DNA of 64,000 nucleotides from Ampullaceana balthica (lineage: Eukaryota; Mollusca; Gastropoda; Lymnaeidae), in NCBI GenBank assembly GCA_944989445.1, contig CALYLW010000995.1, positions 103,126-167,125 on the forward strand. The letters are read 5' to 3'. The notes under the pieces were generated by a model, which ran no database searches, had not been told where the DNA came from, and saw only the letters and a program-made list of their open reading frames with translations. The first letter of the stretch is position 1; each line of letters starts with the position of its first letter. This document shows positions 59,861-64,000 of the stretch, piece after piece. Both the position numbers and the translations under genes were made by a program.

Positions 59861-60546
59861 TTTTTAAAATTACCTCTATTTATTCAGTGGTAGATGATGT
59901 GGCGAAGAAAAGCACTATTTCCAAAAAGAAGGAATTATTCTTTATAACTTTTGTTTCTGTCTCTCTCACGCTGAGACTTCTTTTGAGTCTTTTGAGACTC
60001 TCCCGTCTTCAGTTGTTTTTTTCAGTGACGTGTGAACGCGCTCCGTGACACTAATCCTATAAACACTTGACCCTAACCTAAAGATTGTCAACGATTCGAT
60101 CTGGAAACTCTTTTTATCATTTCCTCTTATAGCAGGTCTGGTATTTTATGCGTTATGGTGAGACTAAAATTTTCTCGAAAAGCTAACTCTTTAAATAAGA
60201 ATAATTAAAAAATGAGAGTGACAAATCTAATCCAACTTTTTATTTAAATAGGCTGTAATTTTCATGTTTTTATTAGTCCGTTTAGTTAAGTAAATAATGT
60301 TTGTTTTGAATGCCAATAACTTTTTAAATGATGGATGTTTTGGTAAAATATTTTTTAACCTCGTTTTTCTCGTCCTTTGTTTTCTAATGACTGAAAATAA
60401 GTGCAGTCTTGCTTGGTTTGCGATTATTTACACTTACGACTTACGATGAGTGTTAGTGTTAGTCCTGCCCTGACTTTACATGAAAGTTGACTTGACATCT
60501 TTTTAAGTCTAGACTCTAGATTCTAGATAATTAAATCTTGTATAAG
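59861..60546. other. Unannotated intergenic sequence
   Basis: No gene seen. TCTAGACTCTAGATTCTAGA at 60,508-60,527 resembles a motif near 28,165. Confidence 0.5.
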
Positions 60547-60812
60547 CGGCCGTCCATAAAGTACGTCACACTATTTTTGACAATTTTTACCCCCCCCCCT
60601 GTCACAAACTGTCACAAATCTCGGACCCAACCCCCCTTTTTTTCCTCGCATTTTTTAACAAAAATAATTTTTATATTAAGAAAATAATTCAAATTTAATA
60701 TAAATCACCGTGACGTCACACATGGCCAGACCCCCCCCTCCCTTGTCACAAGATGTCAAACTTTCTTGCACCCCCTCCACCCTCTGGAGCGTGACGTACT
60801 TTATGGTCGGAC
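60547..60812. mobile_element. MITE with CCATAAAGTACGTCAC termini
   Basis: The left end GGCCGTCCATAAAGTACGTC and the complement of the right end, GTCCGACCATAAAGTACGTC, are inverted repeats of about 25 bp. The interior has C-runs with TGTCACAA words on both sides and TGACGTCA at 60,711. No clear target duplication seen; superfamily not assigned. Confidence 0.75.
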
Positions 60813-60948
60813 TCTAAAGTATTCAATGCTTGAATACAAATGAATACGAATTTTTTTGTTTATTAGGCAAAACGCTGCAACCGGAGCATGACTAACACGT
60901 AATATAAAGTTTTATTCGCTTTAAAAAATTGCCTTTATCTTAATATTC

Positions 60949-61414
60949 GTGACCAGTCAAAACGGCCCCGGACAAAATGGCCCCGACATAACGGCCCTGG
61001 TCAAAACGGCCCCAGACAAATTGTTTAATTTTTTAATACTTTTTTTTTCATTTTTTGCATTTTAAGCTTTTGATAACTTTTTCACTATTTAAAAAGGGGT
61101 GAAGTCGTAAGATTATTTCGTGTGATGTTATTGTTATTATATCATTTCTTGACAACAAACAATCGTGACTTGGTACCATATCGAGTAAAGGCTACTAAAT
61201 TCTTTCTTGTGAATTCATTATTATTTTTCTTGTGAATTAAACCTGACACTGAATCGGTGAGCCGGTGAGTAAAAATACGAATATAATATAGGATTGTATT
61301 TTTTACTATTAGTCCATCTATTAGTCCAGGGCCGTTTTGACTTTGACGGGGCCGTTATGTTGGAGCCCATTTGTTGGGGCCACTTTTTGTCCGGGGCCGT
61401 TTTGTTGGTGAACA
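60949..61414. mobile_element. Mutator-like MITE, clean copy with 9-bp target duplication
   Basis: TTAATATTC lies directly outside both ends (60,940-60,948 and 61,415-61,423). Both termini hold AAAACGGCCCCGGACAAAA-type motifs in inverted orientation, repeated several times (left to about 61,020, right from about 61,325). A 9-bp target duplication is typical of Mutator-like elements. The 466-bp copy has no coding capacity. It is the uninterrupted counterpart of 13,289-14,733. Confidence 0.8.
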
Positions 61415-61608
61415 TTAATATTCTTTTAGTTTATGGCACGTAATTTAATTTGTACATTCAACAACAATGGCTGTCAATTATAGACTATACGACTGTAGAC
61501 CAGGCATATTAAAACCATTAAGTATTGGTATATATAATATAACTTGTAGCCAGTAGGCGAGCTGTAAAGTGTAAAGGAATGGGTTTACATCTAGAGCTTA
61601 AACTCTAG

Positions 61609-62090
61609 GTTCTCCTTCACATTTGTGTAAGTATAAACACATAGTAGCTATCAGATGTTCTCCTTCACATTTGTGTAAGTATAAACACATAGTAGCCATC
61701 AGATGTTCTCCTTCACAGTTTGTGTAAGTATAAACACATAGTAGCCATCAGATGTTCTCCTTCACATTTGTGTAAGTATAAACACATAGTAGCCATCAGA
61801 TGTTCTCCTTCACATTTGTGTAAGCATAAACACATAGTAGCCATCAGATGTTCTCCTTCACATTTGTGTAAGCATAAACACATAGTAGCTATCAGATGTT
61901 CTCCTTCACATTTGTGTAAGCATAAACACATAGTAGCCATCAGATGTTCTCCTTCACATTTGTGTAAGCATAAACACATAGTAGCTATCAGATGTTCTCC
62001 TTCACATTTGTGTAAGTATAAACACATAGTAGCTATCAGATGTTCTCCTTCACATTTGTGTAAGTATAAACACATTGTAGCCATCAGATA
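61609..62090 (+). repeat. 48-bp minisatellite upstream of a tRNA gene
   Basis: Ten copies of a unit containing TTCTCCTTCACATTTGTGTA, then AGTATAAACACATAGTAGCC and ATCAGATG. Variants (AAGCATAA/AAGTATAA, AGCTATC/AGCCATC) group in blocks. The period is 16 codons, so frames of over 120 codons stay open on both strands; these are not genes. The matching flank of the other tRNA copy has a single unit. Confidence 0.96.
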
Positions 62091-62183
62091 ATCATACACC
62101 TTTCAGGTATCCACCGTAAATATCAATGGAAAGTATGCGAGGAATAAGTCACAGAATCATTGTCAACACCATCTTATATGCAA

Positions 62184-62256
62184 GCCTGGCTAGCTCAGTC
62201 GGTAGAGCATGAGACTCTTAATCTCAGGGTCGTGGGTTCGAGCCCCACGTCGGGCG
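62184..62256 (+). tRNA. tRNA-Lys(CTT)
   Basis: The 73-nt sequence folds into a standard cloverleaf. The acceptor GCCTGGC pairs with GTCGGGC (two G-T wobble pairs) and the discriminator base is G. The D stem is GCTC/GAGC, the anticodon stem TGAGA/TCTCA, and the loop CTCTTAA has anticodon CTT at 62,217-62,219. The T stem is GTGGG/CCCAC. The internal promoters are intact: A box TAGCTCAGTCGG from 62,191, B box GGTTCGAGCC from 62,235. There is no intron. A T5 run follows at 62,260. The sequence is nearly the standard animal tRNA-Lys(CTT). It should decode AAG codons in cytosolic translation and looks functional. Confidence 0.97.
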
Positions 62257-62259
62257 ATA

Positions 62260-62264
62260 TTTTT
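62260..62264 (+). terminator. RNA polymerase III terminator
   Basis: TTTTT three bases after the end of tRNA-Lys copy 1. Confidence 0.85.
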
Positions 62265-62397
62265 AGTTTACATAGCTAAAAAAAATTCATATTTTAAATG
62301 TGTCCACCTAAAAACCCAGGATATTCCTATTTAAAGATTTGCTCCATTATATATAACATGGCCTATGGCAGATAAATTTGTCTTCCGTGGTTCTTTT

Positions 62398-63140
62398 TAC
62401 CACGTTTTTATTAACTCGCTTTCGTTCCTGTTTGTCCAAGATTTTTTCAAATCTGCCAACGTAAAATTGAACCACTTATGATGGTCCGAGAGATCTGAAA
62501 ATTTTACCACATATAGATCTTGGATGACAATGCATTGCTTCAAAATTTCAGATCGATCGAATGTACATTTATTAAATTATAGAACTTTTTAGTTTATCTA
62601 TAGTCTATTATATATAAGAATCTGTACCGTCTGCTTTTGTTGACATCCGTGATTTCACCCCGTGACCACATCACAATGTTTTTAAAACGTTGGGTGGGCG
62701 CTTGTGAGGTGTTTAGTAAAATAAATAGAGGTAAACAAATATTTTTTAAAAACCAGGTTGTTATAAGTGGACTAAAAAGAATAAAATAAATAGAAGTAAA
62801 AAAAAGATTTTTAAAAACCACGTTTTTATAAGCGGACTAAAAAGAAGAAAATAATTTAAAACTTATAAGTTCAAGTACTTTGATTTAATATGACTAAAAA
62901 CGTGGGGCGGGTGTTTGGTATAAAAATTAAATATTTCTAATTTAGAAGGCAAAAGAGAGATCTATAAGTGAGAGTATGAGTGAGCCGCAAAAGTTAAACC
63001 TCATAAGCGCCCGCCCCACGTTTTTAGTCTTATGAAATGGAATTACTTGAACTTATAAGTTGTACATTATTTTCTTCTTTTTAGTCCGCTCATAAAAACG
63101 TGGTTTTTAAAAATCTTTTTTTTACTTCTATTTATTTATT
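62398..63140 (+). mobile_element. Foldback-type element, family F, copy 2
   Basis: Opens with ACCACGTTTTTATTAACTCGC like copy 1. It carries the core TTTCAGATCGATCGAATG and TTTTTAGTTTATCTATAG (62,540-62,605), which is shared with the AAATCCC family. It ends with a long inverted repeat: left arm about 62,783-62,913, right arm about 63,008-63,140, with a loop of about 94 bp. The whole element lies between the two tRNA genes. The shared core suggests that both families derive from related parents. Confidence 0.75.
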
Positions 63141-63589
63141 CATGCTTGTTCGCTGAGGGAAGCTCTTTCCCAATACACGCGTCTTTTTGTAGCGACATTT
63201 CCAGGCCCACTCAAACTATGTTCAATGAACTGTTTGAAACACATTGTAAGTCCCCCCATCAAATAGAACTTTAACTTGAAAGTGAAGATTTATTTAGAGT
63301 TAGAGTTCTTAGTTTTAACTGAATATGCGAAACTCGGATAATTAATTTCGAGGCAAAATGGTCGTTGGAACTGACGTAAACGGCGCTAAAGGCTATAGGT
63401 GACACCGTGACACCCGTTCTGCTAACTAAGTGTGCCACGTTCGCGTCACCAGTTAACATTGATGGTCTGTAATTTTAACAAAACAATCATGTTTTATGCA
63501 CATATTGCCTCTTTAGATTTTAAATATTTCCGTTTTTCTTACATTAAATACATTGAGTGTCAATTTAATTTTGTTTAGCCATGTAAATC

Positions 63590-63594
63590 AAAAA
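63590..63594 (-). terminator. RNA polymerase III terminator
   Basis: TTTTT on the minus strand three bases after the end of tRNA-Lys copy 2. Confidence 0.85.
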
Positions 63595-63597
63595 TAT

Positions 63598-63670
63598 CGC
63601 CCGACGTGGGGCTCGAACCCACGACCCTGAGATTAAGAGTCTCATGCTCTACCGACTGAGCTAGCCAGGC
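63598..63670 (-). tRNA. tRNA-Lys(CTT), inverted second copy
   Basis: Identical over all 73 bases to the plus-strand gene at 62,184-62,256, with anticodon CTT at 63,635-63,637 on the complement. A and B boxes and the T5 terminator are intact. The two genes converge, with their 3' ends facing across about 1.34 kb. About 90 bp of upstream flank next to each gene is also conserved, including CCTTTCAGGTATCCACC and GGAAAGTATGCGAGGAATAA. That indicates duplication of a larger segment, not independent insertion of two tRNAs. Confidence 0.97.
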
Positions 63671-63840
63671 TTGCATATAAACTGGTGTTGACAATCATTC
63701 TGAAACTTATTCCTCGCATACTTTCCATTGACATTTATGGTGGATACCTGAAAGGCTAATGAATTTCTGATAGCTACTATGTGTTTATACTTAAACACAA
63801 ATGTGAAGGAGAAGCTAGAGTTTAAGCTTTAAATGCAAAC
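63671..63840 (-). repeat. Inverted copy of the tRNA-Lys upstream flank
   Basis: On the minus strand this matches 61,575-61,660 plus 62,085-62,183: AGCTTAAACTCTAG, then one 48-bp unit, then the segment leading to the tRNA. The mirror copy has only one minisatellite unit where the left flank has ten. Confidence 0.88.
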
Positions 63841-64000
63841 CCATTTTTTTCAATAGTTAATTTGTAAATGTAGGTATAATAATATGTAGAAGGAAGTATC
63901 TTATCAGCTATATGTTAATTCTTCGTTAATATAAGACAGCTTATTGATATTGTATAATTGGACTTGAACAAGAAAAAATAGTTTCGTAAATTTACTACAA

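Noticed and set aside
63361..63440. Minus-strand tRNA-like sequence upstream of the second tRNA-Lys
   Set aside because: The stems do not pair and box motifs are poor. Probably chance, or a very old SINE head.

Overview
This is a stretch of animal nuclear genome, most likely from a mollusc and possibly a gastropod. It is AT-rich and has no operons, ribosome binding sites or long open frames. Two tRNA-Lys(CTT) genes have the standard animal sequence. The rest is transposon remnants and tandem repeats: hAT-type transposase fragments, 3' ends of LINEs, tRNA-headed SINEs, Helitron-type elements and many minisatellites. The placement in molluscs is an inference from the repeat families and is the weakest statement here. 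I found no intact host protein-coding gene. Most open frames of 60-180 codons come from simple repeats, minisatellites or transposon ends.

Left part (1-20 kb). A SINE remnant comes first. A 15-bp minisatellite follows, split by a 902-bp hAT-type element with an 8-bp target duplication. Next are an array of units built around a GGCGCC hairpin (3.6-5.1 kb), a 25-bp minisatellite of about 78 copies (8.0-10.0 kb), a TTAA-flanked MITE at 12.1 kb, and a Mutator-like element (13.3-14.7 kb) that contains two head-to-tail copies of a rolling-circle-type short element, here called the AAATCCC family.

Middle part (20-41 kb). A GC-rich unidentified block lies at 23 kb. Five large minisatellites fill much of 30.0-35.1 kb, and a LINE 3' end sits among them. 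At 35,428-40,915 there is a Helitron-like element whose interior is a tandem array of about 27 monomers of roughly 167 bp, with a 500-bp trimer period in places.

Right part (41-64 kb). A hAT element (42,837-45,251, 8-bp target duplication) sits inside another copy of the AAATCCC family and carries pieces of two different hAT transposases. Then come a 49-bp minisatellite (46.7-47.8 kb), a LINE 3' end with a (TGA)n tail, a small hAT element with a decayed transposase end, two more AAATCCC-family copies next to a foldback family, a clean Mutator-like element with a 9-bp target duplication, and an inverted duplication carrying two identical convergent tRNA-Lys genes.

The tRNA genes are the only features likely to be functional as host genes. 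The main interest is the nested insertion history, the Helitron-hosted satellite, the inverted tRNA duplication with one-sided minisatellite growth, and the excess of the palindrome TGACGTCA.
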